Part shown: positions 36,224-48,760 of the stretch, piece after piece
Numbering within the stretch: the stretch's first letter is position 1
Layout of the letters: each line of letters starts with the position of its first letter
Origin: Ambrosia x helenae
Lineage: Eukaryota > Streptophyta > Magnoliopsida > Asterales > Asteraceae
Direction of reading: 5' to 3'
Length of the DNA: 64,000 nt
NCBI GenBank assembly: GCA_030844895.1
Contig: CM061224.1
Coordinates: forward strand, 73,230,567 to 73,294,566
Made by a program: the position numbers and the translations under genes
Notes under the pieces: generated by a model
What the model saw: the letters and a program-made list of their open reading frames with translations, nothing else
The model's database searches: none
Told to the model about the DNA's origin: nothing

Positions 36224-36544
36224 GAGTATTAGCATCCCCTCCATTAAATCTCATCTATCAAATTAAATTAAAAATCATTAATTTAGCCCTAAATCTCCTC
36301 TCTCCTAATTAAAATAATAATACTTTTTCATACTTTTATCATTACATTTTCTCTCTCCTCACTCACAACTACTTACAAAAATATTAAAATATATATAGGG
36401 GTGAACAGTAGCTTTTCATATTTAGGGTGAAACAGTGTTTTCACCAAATATTTTCTCTCTTCTCCACTCACAACCACTTACACTCACCCCATATAATTTG
36501 GTGGACACACTCACATACATTTGGTGCATGGGATGTGAGTGCTC
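36224..36544. mobile_element. Tourist-like MITE, 321 bp
   Basis: Imperfect terminal repeats GAGTATTAGCATCCC versus GAGCACTCACATCCC (reverse complement of right end). Flanks GTA and TTA are an imperfect 3-bp target duplication. AT-rich, no ORF. Confidence 0.5.
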
Positions 36545-36548
36545 TTAA

Positions 36549-36835
36549 GAGCATTCACAGTAGAACCCCAAAAAAATTGGGTGACAAAACCCTATAATTT
36601 TTTTGGGGGTTGGAAGTAATTGTGAGTGAAGAAAATAGGGAATTTACAGTGTGTCGGTAAATATTGGGTTCTTTGGGAATCTTTTTGGGAAAACTGAAAA
36701 ACTGTATTTATTTTATAATATTTGTTGAAAGTGGTTGTGAGTGGAGGAGAGAGAAAATTTAATGGGGTTTAGTGTAATATGTGGTTGTGATTGATTGTGA
36801 GTGGATGAGGGATGGGGATTCTATTGTGAATGCTC
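36549..36835. mobile_element. Tourist-like MITE, 287 bp
   Basis: Terminal repeats GAGCATTCACAGTAGAACCCC versus GAGCATTCACAATAGAATCCC, TSD TAA on both sides (36,546-36,548; 36,836-36,838). Lies four bases from the previous MITE. No ORF. Confidence 0.8.
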
Positions 36836-36974
36836 TAAGAACATGTTTTTTTTTCTTTTGTTTTTGTCTTGCAGTGAGTTCCCTTATCTAACTATCTAAG
36901 TTATCTTTGTACGGTTCACTTTTGTAATGAGGCATGTTATTTGCACATCCTTAATTTTTAATTTGCACAACTTT

Positions 36975-37010
36975 CTATGGACCGTAGAGGCCTCTACGGC
37001 CCGTAGATAT
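36975..37010. repeat. CTACGG palindrome cluster, first
   Basis: GACCGTAGAGGCCTCTACGG and a following CCCGTAG; same motif as the clusters at 39,961, 48,041, 48,761 and 48,856. Confidence 0.85.
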
Positions 37011-37032
37011 GCAGACCATCAATGAAGAGACT

Positions 37033-37349
37033 TGTTAAGTAACAGTCGGCACAGCGGAATCAAACACACAAACGGCACACACGATTATCACGCGATGAAC
37101 AGAAAATAATAAACACTAAAAAAGAATTTTACGTGGTTCGGTCCCAGTGGGGGACCTATGTCCACAGGCTGCAACTAGGTTATTTCATTAAGTTCAAGGC
37201 ACACAAGATTACAATACATGACTAGGGTATATATAGAGAACAATTAGGTTAAACAACTTAGGGACCAAGAAAACTAAACCGGGCCTAGCCCATGTCTTCT
37301 ATTGTCAACCTCAAAAAACCCAATAACCAAGGAGTTCACAAACCCAACA
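37033..37349 (-). repeat. LTR of the 2.9-kb copia-like element (left)
   Basis: Contains the typical antisense TTTTACGTGGTTCGG block and a TATA-like CTATATATACCC on the - strand near 37,226-37,238. Confidence 0.88.
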
Positions 37350-39602
37350 ATCTCCCACTTGAAGGCCTTGCGAGGAACTCTAGCCTGCCAACAAGTAAAC
37401 AACAACCCAATCATCTAGTACTCAGTAATCTCTAAACACACAGGAACAGCAGTCTTCCGGGTCCAACTCCCGAAGAAGAAATCAAACTCCAAACCTGTCC
37501 ATGTATCCATCGAGCTGCAGCGGCCCTTCTCATCAGTAACCTGAAAAGGCCCATTGAAGCTCCCAACAACTCCAATATGGTCATCAAAGACCCAGACATG
37601 GCAAAACCCGCCATGGACACATCCTCAATCTCAACCGGCCCATACTTACTCAAATCGCCGGCACCAGAGACTACAGTGGAAAGAACACTCTCCACTAACA
37701 GCAACCTCCATGGAAAGATTTCATTCGGATCCCTGGTCTTCCAAACCTAACGTCGATTTACAGATTGTGTCAGAACACCCCATGTGCTCCCACTGTTACG
37801 AAAATCCCGTCCATGCTCAGAACACCGAATACGCTCAAGCAGATTACTTGGAGTCCTAAAGTCCTTTGCTATAAACTAGACTCGTTTAACTCTCGAATCA
37901 GCGAGCCAAGACTTTACTACACGGAAGTTGGTTCTCTTCTTCCGGTTGCGCAGCAATCTACACACTTCAAAAGTCTTCAACAATAGATTCACTAATGCTT
38001 TATTGAAGTAGGTAACAAGAAATGAAGACAAATAGAATCTCGAACCCAAGAGTCTCACTACTTTCCACTGAGTCCCAATGTATCAAACCCCGACACATTC
38101 TCAGAAGTAGAATTTCCTATCTATAACATCGACTCTAAAATATGTCAACACTTCCATGCAACCCCAATAAGTCAACTACGCCCAGCTCCCACTGTCTCTG
38201 TTATCCCAACCCATGCCAAACCGACACTTATGAGTCGAACCTCCACTCGTACTTCCCCAGCGAAAACCTTCACCCAGTACTAGTACAAAGATCCCCTCAA
38301 ATGTCAAACCACCGCTCACCACCGAACAAGAATTAACATCACAGTTCCAGACCAGCTAACAGGCAAATGGTTATAGCAGTAGTCGAGCTTTCATGGAAAG
38401 CAAGCGGTACCAAGGGTTCTATGACCGTACACACGACCAGTTAACGCAAACCCTAACCGAAAGATCATCCAACTAGCTAGCAATAGTTCACATGACTTGA
38501 CATTAACCTTTTTTTTCACTTATGTCATCACCAGCACGCTCGAGTAGGAATACCTTAAACCCAGAGTATTCCAAACCAGCTGGTTCCATTTTCTACAGGT
38601 TTTACCATCGTTAAGTACCACATCCAAGTTCCATTGACAAACCAATCAACCGACACTCAAACCCGTCTAACATTATGATCATAACCATCCCGTATTCAGT
38701 TATGACAATAACAAACGGGAACAAATCAGAAACTAGTGAACAAACATAGTAATGGCACGGGCCTAACTTGACGACTGTTCTACTAAACACTTTCAATCAA
38801 ACCGATTTGCTCCTACAAATAACCATGTAGACAAATTTGGCCCAACCCAACTGTTATCACAAACTTGGTTATATAATCACAATTGATAACAATAAATGTC
38901 TAACCCCGAACTTAGAAAACAAATCCTACATAGCCCGCAACCCAAACTCGACCAACAACTGAATAAACTTAATTAGTGGCTCCAATCAAATTCAACAAAC
39001 TAAACATGCGTCCAAGGATTAAAATAAATCGGTACTCAACTTCCTCGGATCACGAACATCCAGCCACAAAACCAAGTTCTAAATGCCAAACAACCACAAG
39101 TAAACCCTACCGACCACGATCACAAGACATACCCGGGAACAAGAGCAGGATCCAAAAGAAACTCAATCTAATCGAAACCCTAAACCAGCTGTCACACCTT
39201 GAGACCTTTGATCGACTGTCAGAAACTTACTTTTGAAACAGCCAACAACGATTTTTCAAGATTTATTAAATCTTAATCGCAAGTTTCAAAAAAAAAATCA
39301 TCTATTTGCTATTATGTTTGACCAAGAAACTAATATTCCAAATCTTTGTCAAATCCCGACAAAAAAAAAAAATAAAAAATCACCCTACTTGTTGACCACA
39401 CAAACTCCAAAGGAGTTAGTTTCCTTCCAATGTTTTTCTAATAAAAAACCTTCACATGAATTTCGAGCAAGAATAGGAAAAAACAAATGGCTTACCTTCC
39501 AATTTCGAACCGTAATCACGAACAACAATATCCGACCAAACCACCACCGCAATCGTTCGTGCAAATCTCAGTGTGTTAGAGAGCCAAAGCTCTGACACCA
39601 CT

Positions 39603-39919
39603 TGTTAGGTATCAGTCGGCACAACGGGAGCAAACACACAAACGGCACACACGATTATCACGCAATGAACAGAAAATAATAAACACGACACAAGAATTTT
39701 ACGTGGTTAAGTCCTAGTGGGGGACCAACGTCCACGGGCTGCAACTAGGTTATTTCATTAAGCTCAAGGCACACAAGATTACAATACATGACTAGGGTAT
39801 ATATAGAGAACAATTAGGTTAAACAACTTAGGGACCAAGAAAACTAAACCGGGCCTAGCCCATGTCTTCTATTGTCAACCTCAAAAACCCCAATAACCAA
39901 GGACTTCACAAACCCAACA
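39603..39919 (-). repeat. LTR of the 2.9-kb copia-like element (right)
   Basis: Same length and blocks as the left LTR; diverged by about 18 substitutions. Confidence 0.88.
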
Positions 39920-39960
39920 GAGATTGACTTGTAGTGTGTCAATCTGAAAAGCAACCCATC

Positions 39961-40086
39961 TATGGGCCGTAGAGGCCTCTACGGGCCCGTAGACATAGAT
40001 GGTCCTCTACGGCTCGTAGAGAAGATAGCCTCTACGACCCATAGATGGCCTCTACGAGCATTTTTCAGCCATCTACGGGCCGTAGA
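39961..40086. repeat. CTACGG palindrome cluster, second
   Basis: At least six units of GGGCCGTAGAGGCCTCTACG-type sequence in 126 bp, alternating orientation so that neighbouring units can pair. Confidence 0.9.
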
Positions 40087-40519
40087 GCGGTTTTATTTTT
40101 TTATTTTTTATTTTTTTAGATTGTGTTGGAATGGATGTGTTGAATTTTTTTTTTTATAAAAAGTAAAATAGCATAAAAATATATATTTTTTGCTTAATAA
40201 TAATTTAGTATTAGATTATACCCTGGGAAAGTCCCGCGGCTGAGAAATCTAATATGACATATCAATTTTACATATGAAATAGAATGATAATAAAACGCCC
40301 TTTAACAAAAAAATAATACGCTCAAACAAAACAATACCTAATTAGACATCTTTATCTTAACCATAAATTGTTAATCTAATATCAAGCAGCGGAAATACAA
40401 TCGTAACAATCTTATAGAACACGCTCTTGATTCCTACTAGCTAATATAGGTTCACACAAACAAAGAAGACCTAATATGTTACATATTAAATGAAAAAAAA
40501 TTAAAAAAAAATTGCAACT
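40087..40519. repeat. Unclassified repeat family, copy 1
   Basis: The segment from GATTGTGTTGGAATGGATGTGTTG through GACATATCAATTTTACATATG to the AAAAAATTG at 40,514 is repeated at 48,226-48,655 and 47,831-47,930, in changed order. No ORF. It is the sequence into which the copia-like element and the solo LTR inserted. Confidence 0.75.
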
Positions 40520-42277
40520 ATAGGTGTAACAACCCGAACAGGAGGGGGCTGGACGTTACGACAGTTTGGTAGCAGACTTGCACAACGGAAGCAACGATAA
40601 CAAATATTTAAATGTTATACAATTTCTAATTCAAAATATGAATACATAACTTAAATAAAGTAAACTAATAACTATGCAGGGATGAGACGCGGCGGTCGTC
40701 GAAGCAGCTGGCGGATTGTTATCCACTAGTCAATCCGATCTCTACATGTCCATAACTCTAGAAGCTCTAGTCCGCAACACTTATAGTCCGAATCTTCTAT
40801 CATGATAACCTCTAGTTCGCATCTAACAAGCATATACCTCGCATTGCCATCCATCCGTCTGCAGTACCTGAACACATGCTTAAAAGAGTTTGGGTCAGCA
40901 ATTACGCTGGTGAGTCCGTGTAATAGTTAAATAAATCCAAAACAGGTTTGTCATCTCAAAAACAAGTTCACAAGTTTCCACAACACAACACATGGTGATG
41001 ATGTACAAGCGACACCTCAAACCTATACGCTGAATCCATCTACTGCCATTATGGATTCCCCTGGCAAAATACATGTCACAACGGCCCCGTGGACCTCAGT
41101 GGAGGGTTTTCCGGGCTTCCGGATCCACTGTGTGTGGGGGTTTCCCCAAGTAGTACTACCCACATATTAAGTGGCCCAACCCCTGGGTTAATGAGTGTCA
41201 GTGTCTGGTATCCGGCAGCAAGTATCTTGTCACGTCACTAAGTCAAATCACACACACAAGCACATGTTCACCCCAAAATATTTATAAAACACAAAGAGGG
41301 GGATGGTACACGGAACTCACCTTGGTAGCGTATCATATAACATCACATCACACCGTCACATAGTTTCCGAAGCCAAGATCCCATTTATCAATCGTTGGCA
41401 TGATCCTATTGAAGTTTATAATCATTAGCTCATGTAACCAACGTCGCGGTTACACGTGTGGACGAGCTCAAAGGTTTAACTATTTTTGTTCTATCATATA
41501 ACTATTCTTTAGTCCATAAAGGTTACCTCAAGTGTTTGTCTCATGTAGTCTTAGATCTTATACTTATCATTCAAATCTCATTGTCAATCATCATCTTATC
41601 AGTGGTCGAGTTATTTATATTTCAGAAATCTAATCATCACAAGCATCTTGATAGCATTAACATTTATGAGGTACCAATCATTTACACATTTGTTGTCAAT
41701 GTTACTGGTCAAGTTTAGGAAGTCAATATTCATAAGCTTAAGGTCAGTGTATATACCATACTACTCTTTTAGTCGTAATGCCCATTCCTATATTCACCTC
41801 AATCACCATCCTCACCAAGCTAAAAATATACAATCAAGTAGTTTATTATAGGTGCGTTGACCTTATTAGTCTATACGTTATATATAGATTCCTTAACTTA
41901 GTTTTATGAAGTCGAGTCCGATCTATCAAGCTCGTCAAGATCCCACACGTGCTTACGCGCAATTACTCTTTAGTTAGATAAGTATATTAACTTAAGCTTT
42001 TGGGTAACCGTTTATACCTATTCACTTGCTGCTGCTTCGTTTGTAATTCAACCCGCACACGCCTCCATGCTCCTGTTGACTATGTCCATTCTTCTTTAAC
42101 TCGAGTTGACTATTTAGCCAGCCTTTAACCCGATTCTTAAGCACCTTATATTCAGCTCCATAGCTTCCAAATTTTTTTGAAAAGAAACTTTCATTAACAC
42201 CAACCAAAACCGACTTCTATCTCCAAGACAGAGACAGAAGCCGAAAACCAAGGAAATCCACAATCAAATAATAAAAA

Positions 42278-43080
42278 TTACGTTACATCAAAAGACAACC
42301 AACGATTCCAATCCACCACCCCACCCTTAAATCTATGCTTGTACCAGAGAAACCCCAAAGTCTTGATATCCACCACCAAGCTAACCACATTTGGGTCTTT
42401 ATTGTCGAACACCTTCTCGTTCCTTGCTTTCCATAATCTCCAACAGGTGATAATATTGATACCTTGAATGACCGCTTTTTTTATAGACGAACCACTACAC
42501 TGCTCATGCATCAAAACAACATCTCTGACATGAAAGACGAACGGACGCGGGATCATACACCAAGAAGCTACCTTGTCCCACACCCCATGCGCCACACCGC
42601 AACCGGTGATAATATGCTCTATGGATTCTTCAGCCGTATCACACCACACACAAAGGGAATTATCAACGAAAATATTTCTATGAGCCAAAGCCACCTTTGT
42701 AGGAAGACGATCCAAAAACGCGCGCCACATGAAAATATTACACTTCTGTGGAACCCAAGAGCTCCATGTAAACTCGAAAGGCACATTACTGACCGAGGAA
42801 CCACGAAGCCAATCTTTGGCCGAAGCCACTTCAAAAACGACGGACGACCCGTACGACCACGACCAAGAATCAACCGAATCATCTAAACCACCTCTTGTAG
42901 CAAGGTTTCCAACGCCGCTTTGGCTGAGATTTCGTCGCTGGTAGACGGCGCACGAGACCATTCCCATTTAATCAACCGACTGCTGCCTTGAACTAATAAC
43001 CGATCATGAACCTTAACCCGTTTTGATTTTTCTATAGCGAACAAGCCCGGAAAAGCGTCTCTAAGCGGTTCAACCCCCAA
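42278..43080 (-). pseudogene. LINE ORF2 C-terminus (zf-RVT-like)
   Basis: Frame from 42,967 with WVPQKCNIFMWRAFLDRLPTK and CVWCDTAEESIEHIITGC, the Cys/His region found after RT in plant L1 elements. Separated from the RT frame by frameshifts near 43,000. Confidence 0.85.
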
Positions 43081-45313
43081 CCAAGTATCAAGCCAGAATC
43101 GAATACTTTTACCATCCCCGGGTTCCCACGAAGAATGTTAATAATACCCGTCCCGTCAACCTTGTGCCTATTCCAAAACGAAACACAATTTTTCCAGACT
43201 CCCGTGATTGCGTTGTTACAAGGCGCCACACCCCAACTCCTAGACGATCCATGTATAGCGCTAATAACTCTCCTCCACAGCGCACTTGGTTCGTTGCGAA
43301 ACCTCCATAACCACTTGATTAACAAAGCATTATTATTAACTTCAAGGGACGCTACCCCCAACCCCCCGTCAGTAACCCGTTTAGTAACAGTCTCCCAAGC
43401 AACCCAACTCATTTTCCGCACCTCATCCGAGCCACCCCATAAGAAACGCCTCATAAGACCTTCCAACTCCCCAATAATCTTCTTTGGCGCCTTGAATAAA
43501 GAAAAATAATACGTAGGCAGACTATCCAGCACTGATTTAATGAGAGTCAACCGACCTGCTATGGAAAGCGTATTCGCTTTCCACTTTGAAAGACGGCTCT
43601 TAAACTTCGATACTACAGGCTCCCAACTCCCAACTCTATTCATGTTGGCCCCAACCTTAATGCCCAAATACGTAAATGGTAAAGAACCAGTTTTGCACCC
43701 GAGCTCTTCAGCCATGCCTACGACCTCAATATTATCGACACCAATACCATATATAACCGATTTATGAAGATTTATCTTCAAACCGGAACATAAATAGAAG
43801 ATGCGTAGGATCCGCCGCAAATTACTAAAATTAAAAGTCGACCACTCTCCCATGATCATTGCATCGTCCGCGTACAACAGGTGTGACAAAATAGGACCAT
43901 CGTTGGGAAGCTTAATCCCATGAAAAGCACCTATATCGCTAGCCTGACTGAGCATCCCAGAAAACGCCTCCATCATAATAATAAATAAAAAAGGAGAGAG
44001 CGGGTCCCCCTGACGAATACCTTTTTGACAACCAAACTCAAAAGTAGGAGACCCGTTAACGAGCACAGCGGCTCTAGATGACTCAAGAATACCACGAACC
44101 CATTCGCACCACACATCAGGAAAACCCATTTGCGCCATAACAGACAACAGAAACTCCCAATTGACGTTGTCGTACGCCTTATCAAAATCGATCTTGAACA
44201 AAAAAATCTTCCTATTTCTCTTTTTTGCCCAAGAAATAACCTCACTGATCATCAAGGGACCGTCAAGAATGTATCTACCAGATAAAAACGCCGATTGTGT
44301 TTCAGAAACAACGCGGTTAATGACCGCCTTCAACCGATTTGCCAACACCTTAGAAACCACTTTAATAATACTCCCAATAAGGCTAATAGGTCTAAAATCC
44401 CCCAGATTCGAAGGATCGCCTGTCTTGGGAATTAAAGTAATGAAAGAAGACCCCACCCCCGGACTGAAACGTCGCATCTCATGAAAATACCCCAAGATGT
44501 CAACGAAATCAGCCTCAAAAAAACTCCAAAAATGCCTTATGAACCGAAAATTGAACCCATCAGGCCCCGGAGCCTTATCCGCACCACAATCGAACGCCGC
44601 TCGTTTAATTTCTTGAGTCGTAAAAATAGCCGCTAACCCTTCAGCCTCGTGCTCGGTCAATGCAGACAAACCGTAACAATTGAGCTTCGGCCGAACCGGG
44701 ATGTACTCTTTAAACTTATCCCTGAAAAAGCTCATAACCTCCCTTTTAATTATGCTAGGATTCATCTCCCACCTACCATTCACCTCTAACCCCGGAATAT
44801 GATTAGACGCCTTTCGCTTATTAATACAACCATGGAAGTATCTCGAATTTTCATCCCATAAGCGGCCCACTTGCATCTAGCCTTCTGTTTCAGGTCACGA
44901 TTTTTGAAATCATCTAACTCCCCTATACGACGCTTAATCTCCAACAAGGACCAAGCTTCGCCTTCATCCAAATTTCTACTCTCCACGGTCTTATCCAACA
45001 TATTAAGTTCATCAACCAAAACCCGTCTTTCCTCTGTTTCATTGGCTTTAGTACGGTTCACCCAATCAGAAATATTTTTTCGTAACCTCTTGAACTTTGA
45101 CATGAGTCTTGCATCCGGAACACCACTAAAAGAATCATTCTCAAGCGTATTTATAACAACCGCCCCAAAATCCTCTCTACCAATCCATGAGTTGAAAAAC
45201 CTGAAAGGCTTGGAACCGAAATTATTCGAGCCCGTCTTCAATAACATCGGACTGTGATCAGATTTATACCTCTCCAAAGCAATATACTTAGCACAAGGCC
45301 ACTCCATGAACAC
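43032..45313 (-). pseudogene. LINE ORF2 reverse transcriptase
   Basis: Non-LTR RT. The frame 44,876-43,032 shows KAPGPDGFNFRFI, FITLIPKTGDP, FRPISLIGSIIKVVSKVLANRL, SAFLSGRYILDG, KIDFDKAYDNVNWEFL, GIRQGDPLSPFLF and the catalytic LLYADDAM. The stretch up to 45,313 (another frame) is the linker after the endonuclease. One frameshift near 44,850 separates them; the RT core itself is open for 614 codons. Confidence 0.93.
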
Positions 45314-45917
45314 CTCCCAACTAACGAAAATCTGTCAATACGGCTTAATTTGTCACCTGCAACAAAAGTAAAACGCCTCCCTTTCAAGGAGTACTCATGC
45401 AAATCAGAAGCATCAATAAAATCATTAAATTCGGCCGCCTCAACCGCATTAAAATTAGAATTCCGTCTTTCATCCGCATGTCTGACAGCATTAAAATCCC
45501 CGGCCACAACCCATCTACCCCCCCCTTCACCCACCATGCCTTTGATTTCTTCCCACAAAACCCGTTTAGATACTAGACTTTGAGGAGCATACACACTTAA
45601 CATATGGTACGGGCACCGCTACCTTTCATCACCCCCGAAACAAGTAACCAGTTGGTGTTTTTAACCACACTATCCATTTTAAAGATTTTTGGGTCCCATA
45701 AAGACAACAACCCTCCCGACCTGCCTGACGAAGAAATCCAGTCAAAATGGAATTCCCCATAACCCCAAAAACGCCCAAGATTTACCGTATCCATAGAATT
45801 AAATTGAGTTTCTTGTAACATAACGAAACTAACCTCGTTCGTAGCCCGTAAACTACGAACCCAGTCTGCTTTGTCGAGATTCCCTATACCACGAACATTT
45901 AGAGACAAAACATTCAT
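45238..45917 (-). pseudogene. LINE ORF2 apurinic-type endonuclease
   Basis: Starts MNVLSLNVRGIG at 45,917, overlapping the ORF1 stop (TGAATG). Motifs LQETQ and, in the next frame, VVAGDFNAVRH and SRIDRF are the catalytic blocks of an APE-like nuclease that nicks target DNA. Frameshifts near 45,600 and 45,310. Confidence 0.9.
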
Positions 45918-46486
45918 TGATCAACCACTTGATAACCTTCGCTGCGGAGCACCTCCTTAACGTTAGGAACAAAATCATCTAAATTCTCCACCCCCAAAAC
46001 ACGGCTCAACTCCACCGTTTTATCAGATTCCACGTCAATAGGTTGAGAACCAGCCGCCACAGAGACTACTTCTTCCTCTACGTCGACATTCCTACGGTTC
46101 AAATCCGGAGTCAAAAACATTTCCTCGTTACCTGATTCTCCACCGTCCGCCGAAGAAGACCCATTAGACAAGATCCCGATCAATCTATCCACCCCAAATA
46201 TATCGTTATTCTCCCTCGGCCTTTTCTTTGGTCGTTCAAGAGAGGCACTACCCGTAGTTCTAGATTTAGCCCGCGACTTGCGACGATACTTCTTCCTGCT
46301 GTCAGCTACTTGCGACTGAGCCATAGCTTGAGGCGTGCATACTTCCTCTACCGCAGCCGTATGATGGAAAGGCTCTTCAACATTTAACGCAACCGTAACC
46401 GGAAGAGACTCTTCAACGGTAACCCTTGGCACCAGTTCATTACCACTATTAATTACCCATAAGTGTTGTATCCTCTGTATCAACAA
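45914..46486 (-). pseudogene. LINE ORF1 C-terminal remnant
   Basis: 190 codons, Ser/Glu/Val rich with a basic block (RKKYRRKSRAKSR) that may bind RNA. The zinc knuckle expected further upstream is missing because the copy is truncated. Confidence 0.65.
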
Positions 46487-47392
46487 CCAACTTCATCAAC
46501 CTTATAAAACATCACATATCTACAGGTAATCAGACTCTAGTTTAGTAATATTTACCTTAGTCATGAAACCCCCATGGAATTGGCTACAAACAGTAATAGT
46601 TGGGACTCTAACTCCATCATGCTATCTTAAGTATGACCACTACAGCCACCATCACAACCATCAGTAACCACCACTACTGATTTACAACCTCAATTTATAC
46701 ATCCTGGAAACCCAACCGTAACCGGTTCATCAACAGAAGCCCAAACCGGAACCGTCATCGTCATCACCACAGCCGCTCAAGTATCAGAGATGTGACTGAT
46801 TCTATTGGAACTTACAAATCTCCACCATCGATCCCGAACCAGTGGCGCCGGCCGGTCATAGACCTAGGGCCGGCCTCTCTCTCTTTAGACCCTTTTAAAG
46901 TGAAGTGGATGGTGGTTATATTATTTCGGAGTAGTACCGCCGTAGCTCCGCCGCTGCCCCGCCCGTGCTCCGCCGTTAATGGAAGAGATCCGCCATCTGC
47001 TTCTCTCAGCTCACTCTATCTCTCTCTAAAAATATCAGTACGTTTGTGTGTATTATGTGTGGTTATGTGTGTAGGTGAGTTTTTATAATATGTGGGTGTG
47101 CATGTGTCAAAGTCTTAAGGTGGGTGATCCATATGGCAAATGTGGGTGGGGACAACTGTCCCCGCCATGGTGACTAATCTCTAGTCACGGGTTGGGTTCG
47201 TTAACGTGTATCGATCTGGTCTCGGTCTCGTGTCATGTATTCTCTAATAATATTTTATATACAAGATTCGGTTTTCATTTTCGCACCTAACCGGCTCGCT
47301 CATTATTGGTTTTGGTTCGCTTTTATTACATGACAATAATATTATTACTCAAAAAAAAATTTTGGGGGTCGGTGCCAGGTTGTTACAATAGG

Positions 47393-47830
47393 TACAGTTG
47401 GAGTTTCAGGGACCCGAATGGAGGAACTGGAAGGCCGCATGATAGATGATCATACTCCATACAAAGATAAGTGATACGAAGGTGACTAGAAGGCAATCAG
47501 ACTCACGAATCGACAATTACGTAGAGATTCGTACATAAGATAAGACTTCAACTTAAACGGTTGTACCTATCGGTACGGTTGGAGTTTCAGGGACCCGAAT
47601 GGAGGATCAGGAAGGCCGTATGGTAATCAGACTCAAAAAGCGTCAATAACTTAGAGATTCGTACATAAGAAAAAACTCCAGCTTAAAAGGCTGTAACTAT
47701 TTAGGGTTGAAGTTTCCAGGACCTAAATGGAGGACCTGGGTGGCCATATGATATTTGATCATTATAAGCACTCTGATAAATGAAGTGAAGCTGGCCTGAC
47801 AGTAATCAGGGTCACGAAGCGACAATATTG
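47393..47830. repeat. Three diverged tandem units
   Basis: The block GTTGGAGTTTCAGGGACC...GAATGGAGGA recurs at about 47,393, 47,575 and (diverged) 47,704; units also share TAGAGATTCGTACATAAGA and a GGCTGTAACTAT-like end. Unit lengths are unequal (about 180 and 130 bp). Confidence 0.75.
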
Positions 47831-48040
47831 TAGAACACGCTCTTGATTCCTACTAGCTAATATAGACTCACACAAACAAAGAAGACCTAATATGTTACAT
47901 ATTAAATGAAAAAAAAATAAAAAAAAATTGTTGTTTATGCTATTTTATCATTATAATAAGAAATGAATTTTTTTTTTTATAAAAAACTCAAATAACATGC
48001 TTAAAACTAATAAACAACACTTAAAAAACATAACTACAAC

Positions 48041-48200
48041 CCATGTAGGCCTCTACGAGCCGTAGATGGTGCCCATAAACGGGCCGTAGAGACCCTTATG
48101 GGCCGTAGAGAAGATGACCTCTACGACCCATAAATGGCCTCCACGAGCCATTTTCCAGCCATCTACTGGCCGTATAGGCCTCTACGGGCCCGTAGAGGTT
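48041..48200. repeat. CTACGG palindrome cluster, third
   Basis: At least seven units such as GGGCCGTAGAG, CCTCTACGAGCCGTAG and GGCCTCTACGGGCCCGTAG within 160 bp. Confidence 0.9.
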
Positions 48201-48251
48201 TTCTTTTGTTTTTTTTTTTATTTTTTAGATTGTGTTGGAATGGATGTGTTG

Positions 48252-48292
<41 letters not shown>

Positions 48293-48760
48293 AAAGTAAA
48301 ATAGCATAAACAAAATATTTTTTTTCACTTAATAATAATTTAGTACTAGATTATGCCCCGGAAAATTCCTGGGGTTGAGAAATCTAATATGACATATCAA
48401 TTTTACATATGAAATAGAATGATAATAAAACGCTATTTAATAAAAAATAATACTCTCAAACAAAACAATTGTCTGTATGAACTAAATTCCATACCTAAAA
48501 CAACTATTAAATTTAACAACAAAACTGAAGAAATGACTTATCCATCCGATTAAAGTTACTATTGGAACAATCAAAAGTAACAAAATTCAATACCTAATTA
48601 GACATCTTTATCTTAACCATTAATTGTTAATCTAATATTAAGCAGTGGAAATAAGAACTCAAAAATTTTTTATAAAAAAATTGTTGATTATGCTATTTTA
48701 CTTTTTATAAAAAAAACTTAACACATACATTCCAACACAATCTAAAAAAAAAAAAAACAA

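Larger units (their letters stand above)
37033..39919 (-). mobile_element. Non-coding copia-like LTR element, 2.9 kb
   Basis: Two 317-bp LTRs (37,033-37,349 and 39,603-39,919) with TGTT...AACA ends, a primer site TGGTGTCAGAGCT (- strand, next to the right LTR) close to the initiator-Met type, and a purine tract AAGTGGGAGAT next to the left LTR. Internal 2.25 kb is C/A-rich with no recognisable gag or pol, so it is non-autonomous. LTRs differ at roughly 18 positions (5-6%), so it is older than the Sirevirus copy. The target duplication is not clean (GAGAC versus GAGAT at best). Confidence 0.8.
42172..46490 (-). mobile_element. L1-type LINE, 5'-truncated
   Basis: On the - strand: the end of ORF1, an endonuclease, RT and a C-terminal zinc-finger region, then a poly-A tail (T run at 42,172-42,178). 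The 5' end is near 46,490 within ORF1, the usual truncation. I could not find a clear target duplication. Confidence 0.88.
40525..47387 (-). mobile_element. Solo LTR carrying a nested LINE
   Basis: Ends TGTAACAACC...GGTTGTTACA with perfect 5-bp TSD ATAGG (40,520-40,524; 47,388-47,392). Without the LINE it is about 2.5 kb, the size of the LTRs at 24,328 and 28,220, and it has a similar ACTCACCTT block after a TTCACCCCAAAA stretch. No second LTR or internal coding region, so it is a solo LTR. The orientation is inferred from that similarity. Confidence 0.75.

Noticed and set aside
37432..37704. 90-codon open frame on the - strand inside the 2.9-kb copia-like element
   Set aside because: Composition is low complexity with no domain match I recognise, and it overlaps another frame of equal length on the + strand.
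38142..39595. Series of short + strand frames in the copia-like element
   Set aside because: They are antisense to the element, lack motifs, and follow from its C/A-rich composition.
42172..42210. Target-site duplication of the LINE
   Set aside because: CTTCCAAA next to the A tail has no convincing match near 46,490; the 5' boundary is therefore approximate.
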